The notes below the pieces were generated by a model, which did not search any database, was not told where the DNA came from, and saw only the letters and a list, made by a program, of their open reading frames with translations. 64,000 nucleotides of DNA from Bradyrhizobium symbiodeficiens (lineage in GTDB: Bacteria; Pseudomonadota; Alphaproteobacteria; Rhizobiales; Xanthobacteraceae): NCBI RefSeq assembly GCF_002266465.3, contig NZ_CP029427.2:1738501-1802500 (forward strand), given 5' to 3'. Made by a program: the position numbers and the translations under genes. This document shows positions 37,898 through 48,558 of this stretch, one piece after another (position 1 is the first letter of the stretch; every line of letters begins with the position of its first letter).

Positions 37898-38696
37898 GAC
37901 CCATTCCAGCGTCGCGAACTCGACGGCCTCGAAGCTGCGCCATGGTCCGCGCCGATGGATCACCTCGGCCTTGTAGAGCCCGTTGATGGTTTCGGCGAGG
38001 GCATTGTCATAGGGAATCTCCGACGCTGCCGACAGAAGGCTCGACGCCTGCTTCAGCCAGGCGTTCGGTGTATTTGATAGAGACGTATTGGCTGCCCCCT
38101 GTCGCTGTGGTGCACGAGCCCGCCGCGATGGACCGGTCGTCGATCGTGCAATGCCTACTCCAGCGCATCGAGCACAAAGCCTGCATGCGCCGTGCGCGAG
38201 GCTCGCCAGCCCACGATCCTGCGGGCATAGGCGTCGATCACAAAGGCGACGTAGACAAAGCCCGTCCAGGTCGCGACATAGGTGAAGTCGGAGAGCCAGA
38301 GGACGTTCGGCCTTGGCGCCTTGAACTGGCGGTTGACGTGATCCAGCGGGCATGGCGCGGCCTGTCGCTGATCGTGGTTTTGACCGGCTTGCCGCGGATA
38401 ACACCTTGCAAACCCATGTCCCTCATCAGTCGCGACACGGTGCAACCGGCAACATCGAAGCCTTCACGCTTGAGCTGCCGCCAGACCTTGCGCACGCCGT
38501 AGACGGAGAAGTTCTCATCGAACACGCGCCGGACCTCGATCTTCAGCCTGACATCCTGCCTGGCGCGCGCCGACAGCTTGGCCGGGTCGCGCCGTTTGGC
38601 CACATGGGCATGGTAGGTCGAGGGGGCCACCGGCAACACCTTGCAGATCGGCTCGACCCCATGCGCCCCACGATGATCGTCAATGAAGGCGATCAT
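37898..38696 (-). pseudogene. orfB of IS3 copy 2, truncated and frameshifted
   Basis: The frame opens at ATG 38696 (MIAFIDDHRG) and carries the same frameshift after ISDRP, the same internal stop and the same later shifts as copy 1. The last 36 or so codons (from WVDWFNN onwards) are missing at the truncation point. Confidence 0.85.
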
Positions 38697-38744
38697 GGCT
38701 TGGACCGGCGGTCGAGCTTCCCCTCGCCCGACAGGCGAATGTCT

Positions 38745-39061
38745 TCATTCGCCGAAAGGGGCCGTCGCAAAATAAGCGCTTGCCTTGCGCAGGATCTCGT
38801 TGGCCTGCCGAAGCTCGCGGTTCTCTCGCTCCAGGGCCTTCAGCTTCTCGGCCATCTCGGTCGGAACGCTCGCCCGCTGCCCGCTATCGACCTCGGCCTT
38901 CTTGACCCGGTCATGCAGCGTCTGTGGCGTGCAGCCGATCTTGGCCGCAATTGACGTCACTGCCGCCCACCGCGACGGGTGCTCGCCGGCGTGATCCAGA
39001 ACCATCCGAACTGCTCGGGTCCGGACTTCGGGTGAAAACTTGTTCTCGTCTTGCTCGTCAT
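38745..39061 (-). pseudogene. orfA of IS3 copy 2
   Basis: This mirrors the orfA at 8502-8818: a start ATG at 39061 one base out of phase with a body that reads [18 protein letters not shown] and continues through the helix-turn-helix and leucine zipper. The body frame is open but uncoupled from its start by the same one-base deletion. Confidence 0.75.
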
Positions 39062-39250
39062 GGCTCCATCCTCTCAGGAGTTGGAGCCTCCGGCAAACCC
39101 GGGGCGGTTCACTGTGCCCACGTCTAGGGGTTGACCCGGTGGCCAATATATCCAAGAAAGACCTCCTCGTATGGCACTTTGCGACCAATCGTGCTTGCCG
39201 GATAGCGCGCAGGATTCTGTCGCCTGCTCTTTCTTCTGGAGGCAATTTGC

Positions 39251-40321
39251 ATGGCGGAACGGATAGCTCTCATCACCGGGGTAACCGGGCAGGACGGCGC
39301 CTATCTCGCAGAGTATCTGCTGTCGCTCGGCTACGTCGTGCACGGCGTCAAGCGACGTTCGTCGTCCTTCAATACCGCGCGTGTCGATCATCTCTATCAG
39401 GATCCACATTTGGGCAACGTGCCGTTCCTGATGCACTACGGGGACATGACCGATTCAACCAATCTGATCCGCTTGGTCCAGCAGATCCGGCCGACTGAAA
39501 TCTACAATCTTGCCGCCCAAAGTCACGTTGCCGTCAGCTTCGAGAGCCCCGAGTATACTGCCAATGCTGATGCGGTCGGCGTGCTGCGTTTGTTGGAGGC
39601 GATCCGCATTCTCGGTATGGAGAAGGACACCCGGTTCTATCAAGCCTCGACGTCGGAGCTTTACGGTCTCGTCCAGGAGATTCCGCAAAAGGAGACAACG
39701 CCCTTCTACCCCCGTTCACCTTACGGAGTGGCAAAACTCTACGGTTATTGGATCACCGTGAACTATCGTGAAGCTTACGGCATGTTCGCCTCTAATGGCA
39801 TTCTGTTCAATCATGAGAGCCCAGTCAGGGGCGAGACATTCGTGACCCGCAAAATTACCCGAGGCGTAGCGCGCATTGAGGTTGGTCTTGAGGAGACACT
39901 CTATCTTGGTAACCTCGAGGCCAAGCGCGATTGGGGCCACGCGCAGGATTATGTTGAGGGCATGCACATGATCCTTCAGGCCGATGAGCCTGACGATTTC
40001 GTGCTCGCCACCGGTGAGCTGCATTCGGTGCGCGAGATGGTAGAGTTGGCCTTTGCGGAAGTGAGCCGTGAGATCGTATGGCACGGTAAGGGGGTCGAGG
40101 AGATCGGCATCGACGCCAGAAGCGGCAAGATCGCTGTAAAGATTGATCCAGCCTATTTCCGTCCTACTGAAGTCGACCTCCTCGTTGGAGACGCAAGCAA
40201 GGCGCGCCAGGTGCTTGGCTGGAAGCCGAAGCGGAGCTTTATTCAGCTGGTCGGGGAGATGATAGCGAGTGATCTCGCCGAAGCGAAACGGGACGCAGCA
40301 CATGAACAGCGTACCCTTTGA
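39251..40321 (+). CDS. gmd: GDP-mannose 4,6-dehydratase
   Basis: The 356-residue enzyme converts GDP-D-mannose to GDP-4-keto-6-deoxy-D-mannose, the first step to GDP-L-fucose, in the cytoplasm. It is a short-chain dehydrogenase of the extended type, with NADP-binding [18 protein letters not shown] at the N-terminus. The catalytic region is STSELYG (Thr/Ser-Glu) and [12 protein letters not shown] (Tyr-x3-Lys), and [19 protein letters not shown] is strongly family-specific. Length is normal. GGAGG about ten bases before the ATG supports the start. Its end overlaps the start of fcl by 20 bases, so the two are translationally linked. Confidence 0.97.
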   Translation: MAERIALITGVTGQDGAYLAEYLLSLGYVVHGVKRRSSSFNTARVDHLYQDPHLGNVPFLMHYGDMTDSTNLIRLVQQIRPTEIYNLAAQSHVAVSFESPEYTANADAVGVLRLLEAIRILGMEKDTRFYQASTSELYGLVQEIPQKETTPFYPRSPYGVAKLYGYWITVNYREAYGMFASNGILFNHESPVRGETFVTRKITRGVARIEVGLEETLYLGNLEAKRDWGHAQDYVEGMHMILQADEPDDFVLATGELHSVREMVELAFAEVSREIVWHGKGVEEIGIDARSGKIAVKIDPAYFRPTEVDLLVGDASKARQVLGWKPKRSFIQLVGEMIASDLAEAKRDAAHEQRTL

Positions 40322-41243
40322 TCTCACTGGCAAGCGTGTTTATGTCGCCGGCCACCGTGGCATGGTGGGTAGTGCGTTGGTGCGGCGGCTCGCCCGAGAG
40401 GGCGTGACGATTGTTACTGTTGATCGAAACGACATCGACTTGCGCAACCAGGCTGCCGTGTTCGATTGGTTTGCAAAGGTAAAACCGCAGGTCGTCTTTT
40501 TGGCCGCTGCGAAAGTTGGCGGCATCTTGGCGAACGACACGCTCCGCGCCGATTTTATTTACGACAATATCGCAATTGCGACCAACGTTATACATGCCGC
40601 GCATCGGAACGGTGCAGAGAAGCTGATGTTTCTCGGCTCTTCCTGCATTTATCCGCAGCTGGCGCCACAGCCGTTGCGGGAGGACATGGTGCTAACCGGT
40701 CCGCTCGAACCAACCAATGAGCCATATGCGGTCGCCAAGATCGCCGGGATCAAGATGGCCGAGGCCTACCGCAGCCAGTACGGCAACGATTTTATCAGCG
40801 TGATGCCGACCAATCTGTACGGTCCCGGCGATAATTACCACCCCGAGCATAGCCATGTCGTAGCGGCCTTGATCCGACGTTTTCATGAAGCAAAGGCAGC
40901 GGGCGTGAAAAGCGTCTCCGTCTGGGGAACCGGAACGCCACGCCGCGAATTTCTATACGTCGACGACATGGCCGACGCCTGCGTCTATCTCATGCGAGTT
41001 TATTCCGGCGCCGGGCTGATTAATATCGGCGCCGGCAAGGACATAACGATAGCTGAATTCGCACGGCTCGTCGCGGATGTTGTTCATTATAGGGGCGAAA
41101 TCATCTTTGAACCGTCGAAGCCCGACGGCACGCCGCGCAAGCTACTCGACGTCGGTCGCCTTGAAGAGCTTGGTTGGCGTGCGAGGACATCGCTGGCCGA
41201 CGGTCTGAAGCAGGCGTATCAGGCGTATCTTACGCGACGATAA
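40302..41243 (+). CDS. fcl: GDP-L-fucose synthase
   Basis: The 313-residue epimerase/reductase turns the product of Gmd into GDP-L-fucose. It shows the NADP-binding [17 protein letters not shown], the [10 protein letters not shown] segment, and the catalytic GSSCIYP (Ser) with [12 protein letters not shown] (Tyr-x3-Lys). [19 protein letters not shown] and [15 protein letters not shown] are family hallmarks. ATG 40302 ([17 protein letters not shown]) is chosen over the earlier frame opening because it matches the usual N-terminus and overlaps gmd by 20 bases. Both enzymes would supply fucose to the polysaccharide made by this locus. Confidence 0.96.
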   Translation: MNSVPFDLTGKRVYVAGHRGMVGSALVRRLAREGVTIVTVDRNDIDLRNQAAVFDWFAKVKPQVVFLAAAKVGGILANDTLRADFIYDNIAIATNVIHAAHRNGAEKLMFLGSSCIYPQLAPQPLREDMVLTGPLEPTNEPYAVAKIAGIKMAEAYRSQYGNDFISVMPTNLYGPGDNYHPEHSHVVAALIRRFHEAKAAGVKSVSVWGTGTPRREFLYVDDMADACVYLMRVYSGAGLINIGAGKDITIAEFARLVADVVHYRGEIIFEPSKPDGTPRKLLDVGRLEELGWRARTSLADGLKQAYQAYLTRR

Positions 41244-41245
41244 GA

Positions 41246-41262
41246 GGGCGACAGTCTCGCCC
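41246..41262 (+). terminator. Possible hairpin after fcl
   Basis: Three bases after the fcl stop lies GGGCGA-CAGTC-TCGCCC, a six-base-pair GC-rich stem with a five-base loop. There is no T-run after it, so it may be a weak or factor-dependent terminator or only an RNA-stabilising hairpin. Confidence 0.35.
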
Positions 41263-41701
41263 GTTGCGCATCGCAATCCACAGAGCCATATTGCAGCAAC
41301 GCTTCTATCTCGAAAACGGATCGTTGGTATCATCGGTTCGATGCTCCACCATTTAATTGGCGAGGAATTTTGCTGCTTATCGCAACAGCTTCACGTCGAT
41401 CAAACGCTACGCACATACCGCTGCGCTTATTCAGAATGGAAGGCTCTCATTCTCGCCAGGGGGCGGCAGCGGGCACGTCCGTCATGGGAGTCGCCCGTCC
41501 GGCTATTCCGGATTAGCGTAGCGCCTCCGCATTCGCCGCGGCGTGTTCTTGGCCTCGACGAGGCTGAAACCGCGGGCCTGCAGGTCAACCGGTGCGCGCC
41601 CGACGAGATCACGATCGGCCGACGTCAACTCTGACAAGAGCGGCCTGTGCGCCTCACCTGGCGTATCAGCAGCCCCACCAGCGCTGCGAGACCGGACGCG
41701 C
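41263..41701 (+). other. Intergenic stretch at the accessory/core transition
   Basis: About 440 bases contain no gene I can support. Frames at 41427-41612 (minus) and 41341-41634 (plus) lack ribosome-binding sites and recognisable sequence. This spacer marks the change from IS-rich, mixed-composition DNA to the compact high-GC region; no tRNA, integrase or attachment-site repeat was seen. Confidence 0.4.
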
Positions 41702-41919
41702 CTACGCCTTCATGGCCGTCACTTCCTCGACAGTGCGAACTTGCGGGCCGTAGATCGCGGGCGGGTAAACGTCGTCGCACAGGACGATACCGGTATGGAC
41801 GGAAGCGGCCCAATGATACGACGGCGCAAGCGCGAGTTCGGCGGCCGGTGCGAGGGAGACCGCACGGTGAGGCCGACAGCGGCCAAGGCAATGGATGGAA
41901 TAACAGCGCGGAGGTTCAT
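41702..41919 (-). pseudogene. Small exported protein gene with a frameshift
   Basis: ATG 41919, with AAGGGATC upstream, opens a signal-peptide-like MNLRAVIPSIALAAVGLTV. At about 41870 the sensible reading moves by one base to SLAPAAELALAPSYHWAASV and TGIVLCDDVYPPAIYGPQV, ending at 41702. Read without the shift the protein becomes Arg/Pro-rich nonsense and ends at 41719. The intact form would be a periplasmic or secreted protein of about 72 residues with one Cys. I cannot assign a function; an apparent one-base deletion may also be a sequencing error. Confidence 0.5.
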
Positions 41920-42063
41920 TGGATTGGATCCCTTTAGCGGATAGAAGGTCGACGGGCTTCCCCAAGGCTTCAACTTTGCGAGGAGTTTGCAAGGTCGCCA
42001 CGCTCGCAACCGCACGAGGCAGGCGTCTTGCTGCCAATGTGGACGCAGTGTAGACGTCCCCCC

Positions 42064-42939
42064 ATGAGCGAGGACACCCACACTCTCCGTCGTGGCGGCA
42101 TGACCGCGATCATCAAGGCGCACGGCGCCGAGCTGTGCTCGTTGAAGGACGATTTCACCGAATTCGTCTGGCAGGCCGGGCCGGAATGGCCGCGCCATGC
42201 GCCGCTGCTGTTTCCCATCGTGGGGCGTCTTGCCGGGGACGAATTGCGGCACCGGGGCAAGACATACCGGATGACTCAGCACGGCTTTGCGCGCGACAGC
42301 CGCTTTGCATGGGCGGAGCGCGGCAAAAGCCGCTGCGCGCTGCTGCTCGAAGACAGCGAGGCGACCCGCGCGCTCTATCCGTTCGCGTTCCGTCTGACAG
42401 CGATCTTTGCGCTCGACGCCGCCGGCCTCGATCTGACGCTCGCGATCGCCAACACCGGCAAGGAGACATTGCCGGCTTCGATCGGCGGCCATCCGGCCTT
42501 CAACTGGCCGCTCGAATCCGAAAGTGCGAAAGAGGATTACGCGCTGACCTTTGCGAAGGCGGAATCCTCTCGCGTCCGCCGTCTTGATGGCGGGCTGCTG
42601 CGTGCCTCCGCGGAGCCTGGTCCCGTCAAGGGTACGCAGCTCGCCTTGTCCGAATCCCTGTTCGCCGATGACGCCATCATCTTCGACCGGATCGAGAGCG
42701 ACGCGGTCCGCTATGCTGCGTCCAGCGGCCCGTGGCTGAAGATATCATGGCGCGGCTTTCGCGAACTCGGGGTCTGGTCGAAACCATCGGGCGCACCGTT
42801 TCTCTGCATCGAGCCCTGGCGCGGCTATGCCAGTCCTGTCGGCTTCGATGGCGAGTTCGCGGACAAGCCGGGTCTGATGCATATCGCGCCGGGTGCGGAA
42901 GAGCGACTATCGTTCCGGATCGAGGTCGGATCGTCCTGA
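42064..42939 (+). CDS. Aldose 1-epimerase family protein (LacX-like)
   Basis: This cytoplasmic protein of ~291 residues belongs to the galactose mutarotase-like superfamily, which interconverts alpha and beta anomers of sugars or hexose phosphates. HGAELCSLKD, LFPIVGRLAGDELRHRGKTY and MTQHGFARDSRFAW match the LacX-like branch, with the conserved His in the last motif. A second His in IGGHPAFNWPL and the acid in the later LCIEPWRGY complete the usual active-site set. ATG 42064 starts the conserved region; the frame opens earlier without support. The substrate is not known. Confidence 0.8.
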   Translation: MSEDTHTLRRGGMTAIIKAHGAELCSLKDDFTEFVWQAGPEWPRHAPLLFPIVGRLAGDELRHRGKTYRMTQHGFARDSRFAWAERGKSRCALLLEDSEATRALYPFAFRLTAIFALDAAGLDLTLAIANTGKETLPASIGGHPAFNWPLESESAKEDYALTFAKAESSRVRRLDGGLLRASAEPGPVKGTQLALSESLFADDAIIFDRIESDAVRYAASSGPWLKISWRGFRELGVWSKPSGAPFLCIEPWRGYASPVGFDGEFADKPGLMHIAPGAEERLSFRIEVGSS

Positions 42940-42998
42940 GCCAGTTGGCTGATGGCGCTCAGACCTTGATACACTTCAACAAGCACTCATGCTATTTA

Positions 42999-43045
42999 GC
43001 CTCATCCTGAGGAGACCGCGCAGCGGTCGTCTCGAAGGACGAGGC
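42999..43045 (+). repeat. Extragenic palindrome of the Bradyrhizobium type
   Basis: An imperfect inverted repeat begins GCCTCATCCTGAGGAG and ends CTCGAAGGACGAGGC around a central GCGCAGCGG. It lies between the aldose epimerase gene and the convergent acyltransferase gene. Elements of this form are scattered between genes in Bradyrhizobium and relatives. Confidence 0.6.
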
Positions 43046-43111
43046 GTGCGCTCAGCTCGTGCAAAGCGCATAAGCGATAGCCCTGGGGCTGGTGGGGATA
43101 GGCGGCGTCGT

Positions 43112-44272
43112 TCAGCGCATGCCGGCCGCGGTGGCGGCGATGGCGGGCCGGAGGGGCGACCGGTCCGATCCCGCGGATGTCAGGCGGTGCGCCAGGTCCT
43201 GCGCGCGCCGTTCGACCAGGTGCCATGTCGCGCGTGCGACGAGATAGCTCAGCGCGGCAGTGAGGACATAGGCGATGAGCAGCGAGACCAGTCCATCGGC
43301 GAGCGGCCAGAGCTGACGCAGGCCGTAGATCACCGCGAAGTGGGACAGGTACATCGAATAGGAATTACGGCCGAGCGCTTCGAGCGGCTGGAAGCGGATC
43401 GCAAGCTTGATGCAACCGGCAACCAGCGCGCCGAGCACGAGGTTGATCATCAGGTAGTTGAATTCGTGCGAGCCGGTGAGGCGGTTGGCGACAAAGGACA
43501 GTGCGATGAAGACCGCGTAGATCGCAGCGTCCGACCTCGCAAATCCGTCGCGCAGCGAGAAGAACAGCGCGCATCCGACCAGGAAGACCGGCAACTGGTT
43601 CAGGAAGCTGATGTGCAGCGTGGTCCAGACGAATGCCTCGTGGCCGGGCCCGTAATAGGCGGAGAACAGCGCGAAGGCCCACGGCTTGAACAGGCAGACA
43701 TTGACGAGATGCAGCACGATCGCGAGCGCAACATAGAGATGGCGGCGCGAGCCGAACGCGGTGACCAGGAGCGGAAAGACGAGATAGAAGGTCATCTCGG
43801 CTGCGATCGACCAGTCGCCAGGCACGACGCTGTTGACGCTGTCCGGCCAGAAGCCGTGCAGGAACGTTGCGGTCAGGATCACTTGAATGGGCCCGATACC
43901 GTTGGGCGCATTGTCGCTCGGTCCGGTGCCGTTGATGACGAGGTAGACCGGGATCGCGAGCCAGAACAGTGGCGCGATGCGCAAGGCACGGCGGATGTAG
44001 AATTTGCGCGTCGGACTGGTTTCGACACGCTGCGTCCACATCAGGCACATCGTCATGGCGCTGACGAAGTAGAATACGTTGACGCCGGTCCAGCCGCACA
44101 TGAACGCGTAGTCGACGGCGTGGATATTTGACGGAAATGATTGCGAGACGTGGATGGCCATCACGCCGGCGATGGCGAGGCCGCGCAGGACATCGAGTGT
44201 GTGCGAACGGCCGAACGGCGCTGTGCCTTGCTCGCTTCGACCGGCAGCCAACCGGGCCTGCCCCTGCATCAC
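43112..44272 (-). CDS. Acyltransferase 3 family membrane protein (OafA/YrhL type)
   Basis: The 386-residue protein has about ten membrane helices and the acyltransferase-3 start LDVLRGLAIAGVMAIHVSQ, where the Arg-x10-His pattern carries the presumed catalytic His. Further family features are GWTGVNVFYFVSAMTMCL, then RFYIRRAL-like and NSYSMYLSHFAVIYGL near the C-terminus. Such proteins O-acetylate or succinylate cell-surface or exported polysaccharides using acyl-CoA. The polysaccharide locus lies to the left, so it may decorate that polymer, but it sits in the conserved region and may act elsewhere. Confidence 0.87.
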   Translation of the reverse strand: MMQGQARLAAGRSEQGTAPFGRSHTLDVLRGLAIAGVMAIHVSQSFPSNIHAVDYAFMCGWTGVNVFYFVSAMTMCLMWTQRVETSPTRKFYIRRALRIAPLFWLAIPVYLVINGTGPSDNAPNGIGPIQVILTATFLHGFWPDSVNSVVPGDWSIAAEMTFYLVFPLLVTAFGSRRHLYVALAIVLHLVNVCLFKPWAFALFSAYYGPGHEAFVWTTLHISFLNQLPVFLVGCALFFSLRDGFARSDAAIYAVFIALSFVANRLTGSHEFNYLMINLVLGALVAGCIKLAIRFQPLEALGRNSYSMYLSHFAVIYGLRQLWPLADGLVSLLIAYVLTAALSYLVARATWHLVERRAQDLAHRLTSAGSDRSPLRPAIAATAAGMR

Positions 44273-44530
44273 GCCTGCTCCGTGTTTCGCATTGTGCAGG
44301 CGGGACCATAGAGGCGCGGATCGGCTTTCCGAAGCTGAAGGCCTTCTTTACGTTAACCACCGGTTGAGTCCAAAGCCGAGTATGTCTCGAACAAGTCGTG
44401 AATGTCCGTTCACATGACAGCGCGTTGCGCAGTGACTTGAATTTCCAGGTCGGATCCCAGGCACATAGGATACCCAGGACCGTGGCTGCTTCCGCACTCA
44501 GGGAGTTGCGTCCCGCCGCCCGCGTCATCG

Positions 44531-45295
44531 TCAGCGCGATGCGACGCGCTTCCATCGTGCTTCGATGCGAGCCTTGATCTGGCTGACCCGGGCCTCGTGG
44601 GCGGCCCAATAGGCGCGGCTGGCGGCCGCGGTGCCGTGACGATAGCGAGCATAGACCGTTTTGGGTTGCGCCGATAGCTTCGGGCGGCTCGCCGGTTTGG
44701 CCGGAGCTGCAGCCGCAACAGCGATCGGGCGCGGAGGCGCCGGATCCGGAACAGCCGCCACTTCAGTCCCCACCGAGGTCGAGTTCATGGCGACAAGACG
44801 GTTACGGGCGCGGTTGCAATGGACCTGCGACCGCGCGGTCATCGCTTCCTCGCCATGACTCGCCCGGTATTTCATGAGGGCGCGGCAGATGTCCCCGCCG
44901 GCGAGGCGCCAGGCCCGGCTGAGATAAAGCACCCCATAATGGATGTTGATGTCGGGTTCGGCGAGTTCCGCATCGCTGCCCCGGAAACCCAGCATCGCCG
45001 CCGTCTCGGGCCGGACCTGCATCAGGCCGATCTCGCCGACGCTGCCGATGACGGCCGAATTGTAGCCGCTTTCGACGAAGACGACCGCCTCGGCGATATC
45101 GGCCGGTAAATTGGTGTTTGCGGTTTCTCGCTCGATGATCTTCCGGATCATGGCCCGGGATGACGGCGTTTCGCCGGCCCCGAGCTCCGTGTTGCCGTCT
45201 CCGGCGTGCGCGCAGAGCGGAGCCGACAACAGCAACACGACCGCCACGTGTCGCCACGTCGCGCCGAGATGGAAGCATGCCCGATCCCACAGCAT
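44531..45295 (-). CDS. Small lytic transglycosylase (SLT domain)
   Basis: The protein of ~254 residues has an N-terminal signal sequence (VAVVLLLSAPLCAHA) and a lysozyme-like SLT domain (about residues 40-150) that cleaves peptidoglycan glycan strands in the periplasm. AEAVVFVESGYNSAVIGSVG holds the catalytic Glu, followed by GEIGLMQVRPETAAMLG and a YLSRAWRLAGG-like helix. The C-terminal third is Pro/Ala-rich and basic. ATG 45295 (MLWDRACFHLG) is chosen; the frame opens 30 bases earlier at TTG. Related enzymes often serve envelope-spanning machines, but none is adjacent. Confidence 0.85.
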   Translation of the reverse strand: MLWDRACFHLGATWRHVAVVLLLSAPLCAHAGDGNTELGAGETPSSRAMIRKIIERETANTNLPADIAEAVVFVESGYNSAVIGSVGEIGLMQVRPETAAMLGFRGSDAELAEPDINIHYGVLYLSRAWRLAGGDICRALMKYRASHGEEAMTARSQVHCNRARNRLVAMNSTSVGTEVAAVPDPAPPRPIAVAAAAPAKPASRPKLSAQPKTVYARYRHGTAAASRAYWAAHEARVSQIKARIEARWKRVASR

Positions 45296-45346
45296 GGCTC
45301 CGTCATAGAGCTCCGGAGTTAACAAACGGCCTCCGACGCACGGCGG

Positions 45347-46474
45347 CTAGCGCGCGCGGGCGCTCTGGTCGGTGGGCGCGGGTTCAGCCAGCCGGTCGTC
45401 GACCGCATAGAGCGTGCAGGTCCGCGACCATTTCATGCAGGCGGCCAGCGAGTCGCGCCGGGCGTCGTCGGCCGTAATGTGCCCCGAGCGCCAGCCGTAG
45501 CCGCCGTTCGGCGACACCGCGAACGCCTTGTGCGGCAGCATGCTGGCGAGATAGCGCGCGAATTCGGTCCGCGCGGCCTCGTTGAGCTGGCGCGGCGGCG
45601 GCAGTGGGTCGGGCGGGCTCAGGATGTCGCGACTGAGGATGCTGCGCTCGCGCAGGAAGGCGTCGACATAGGGCGTCCATTGCGCACGGCTCGCCACCGC
45701 ATAGAGGTAGTGACCGTCGTCGCCGAACGGCGGCGCCGCGATGAATTTTGCCTTGCCGCCAGCGGTACGGAATCCGTCATGGAGGCGGCGCGCGAGGTCG
45801 GGGCCGAAATAGGAATCGTTGGTCGCATAGACCCAGAGTGTCGGCACGCGCGAGGTCTTGCCGAAGGCGGCGAAGGCCTGCACCAGTCCGTCGGGATTGC
45901 AGACGTCGTCGTCGTCGCGCGAGCCGCGGCCGCCGGCGAAGTTGATCGCGGCGACGAGACCCGCCGGCGCCTGCGCGGTGAGCGCGATCGTTGCGAGCCC
46001 GCCGGCGGAATGGCCGGCCGCGATCATGCCCGTCGTCGTGACGTCGGCCCGGCGCGCCATCGCATCGATCGCGGCGCGCAGGTCGGCAACCGCGACCGCA
46101 GCCGCGGGCAGATAGGCGGCCTTCGCGCAGCCGCCGACGCTGTCGACGCGTCCGCCGGGCGAGGTGCCGTAGCCGCGCCGCATCACGATCAGCGCCGCAA
46201 AGCCGCGCCGGGCGTATTCGAGCGCGATGCCGTAATATTTGTGCGCGGACATGGTGGCGCGGTCGTCGAAGCTGCGCGGCGAGCCGTGGCTGAGCAGCGC
46301 CAGCGGATAGCGCTTCGTCCCGGCCGGGCGGACCAGGAAGGCCTCCAGCCCCTGCGGCCCTGCCTCCGCCATGGGGATGCGGAGATCCTCGGTATAGAAC
46401 TCTGCGGCCCGCGCCGGCGCACCGGCCACGACGAGGCCGGCGATCAGCAGCAGCAGCTTGCGCAGGAGAATCAT
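45347..46474 (-). CDS. Exported alpha/beta hydrolase, dienelactone-hydrolase-like
   Basis: The 375-residue protein has a clean signal peptide (LLLLIAGLVVAGAPARA) and an alpha/beta hydrolase domain. ALLSHGSPRSF is the oxyanion-hole region and MIAAGHSAGGLATIALT carries the nucleophile Ser. The acid/base part is WVYATNDSYFGPDLAR with a later DDGHYLY His. The C-terminal ~70 residues (AFAVSPNGGYGWRSG, AACMKWSRTCTLYAVDD) form an extra Cys-containing module common in this group in Bradyrhizobium. It lies 20 bases upstream of the lytic transglycosylase region on the same strand. Substrate unknown. Confidence 0.75.
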   Translation of the reverse strand: MILLRKLLLLIAGLVVAGAPARAAEFYTEDLRIPMAEAGPQGLEAFLVRPAGTKRYPLALLSHGSPRSFDDRATMSAHKYYGIALEYARRGFAALIVMRRGYGTSPGGRVDSVGGCAKAAYLPAAAVAVADLRAAIDAMARRADVTTTGMIAAGHSAGGLATIALTAQAPAGLVAAINFAGGRGSRDDDDVCNPDGLVQAFAAFGKTSRVPTLWVYATNDSYFGPDLARRLHDGFRTAGGKAKFIAAPPFGDDGHYLYAVASRAQWTPYVDAFLRERSILSRDILSPPDPLPPPRQLNEAARTEFARYLASMLPHKAFAVSPNGGYGWRSGHITADDARRDSLAACMKWSRTCTLYAVDDRLAEPAPTDQSARAR

Positions 46475-46694
46475 GGGACGATTCGGAAGACCTCGATGGC
46501 GTGGAGCATAGCACGGTCTCTTTACCCGAAGCTGCGAACGCGTTGCGCAGCGCGGTGAGCACCTCAGGATGACGGGACCGAGATTGCTATCCCAGGGAAC
46601 GCCTGCCCCATCGCGGGTGTTGTGCCCTTGGCGGGGGCCCGGCCGATGATATGGTGTCGCGCGATCTCTGTACGACAGGATGAGGATATTTTCA

Positions 46695-48341
<1,647 letters not shown>

Positions 48342-48404
48342 GACTCTGAGGGCAGGCCGCCTTCACGCTCCGCCTCATCGGGAAAGATTGAGCCCCCCGC
48401 TGTC

Positions 48405-48420
48405 GCCCGCGTAGGCGGGC
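48405..48420 (+). terminator. Hairpin downstream of pgm
   Basis: GCCCGC-GTAG-GCGGGC forms a six-pair GC stem about 65 bases after the pgm stop. No T-run follows. It may be a terminator or part of an extragenic palindrome. Confidence 0.4.
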
Positions 48421-48442
48421 AACACAGTACGCCGCGGCTTCT

Positions 48443-48530
48443 ATGTGTATACATATCATCAGATAGAGGTACTATTGTAAGTATAAATTGGCCTTGAACC
48501 ATTCCAATCCCGCGTTATTGTATACATAAC
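48443..48530 (+). promoter_or_regulatory. Promoter region of the van operon with two palindromic operators
   Basis: Two copies of the eight-base core TGTATACA lie at 48446-48453 and 48519-48526, embedded in ATGTGTATACATAT and TTATTGTATACATAA. Both are near-perfect palindromes 73 bases apart, seven DNA turns. Such sites suit a dimeric GntR/FCD regulator, and one is encoded as the second gene of the operon. The stretch between the copies is AT-rich for this region and probably holds the promoter. The second copy is 32 bases before the vanA ATG. Confidence 0.65.
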
Positions 48531-48558
48531 GCATACATAAGCCGTGGGAGCGAGACCG

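Larger units (their letters stand above)
37898..39111 (-). mobile_element. IS3-family element, copy 2 (inverted, truncated, inactive)
   Basis: These 1214 bp are the reverse complement of 8452-9665 with no length difference and only a handful of substitutions (for example the two-base change giving RAV instead of RAL in orfA, and GKP for GKT in orfB). The terminal repeat is intact at 39111 and missing at the other end, where the element stops inside orfB at 37898 against the fcl remnant. All frameshifts and the internal stop of copy 1 are present here too. Confidence 0.92.

Noticed and set aside
42989..44131. 380-residue plus-strand frame opposite the acyltransferase gene
   Set aside because: Antisense to a clear membrane protein; composition is typical of a shadow.
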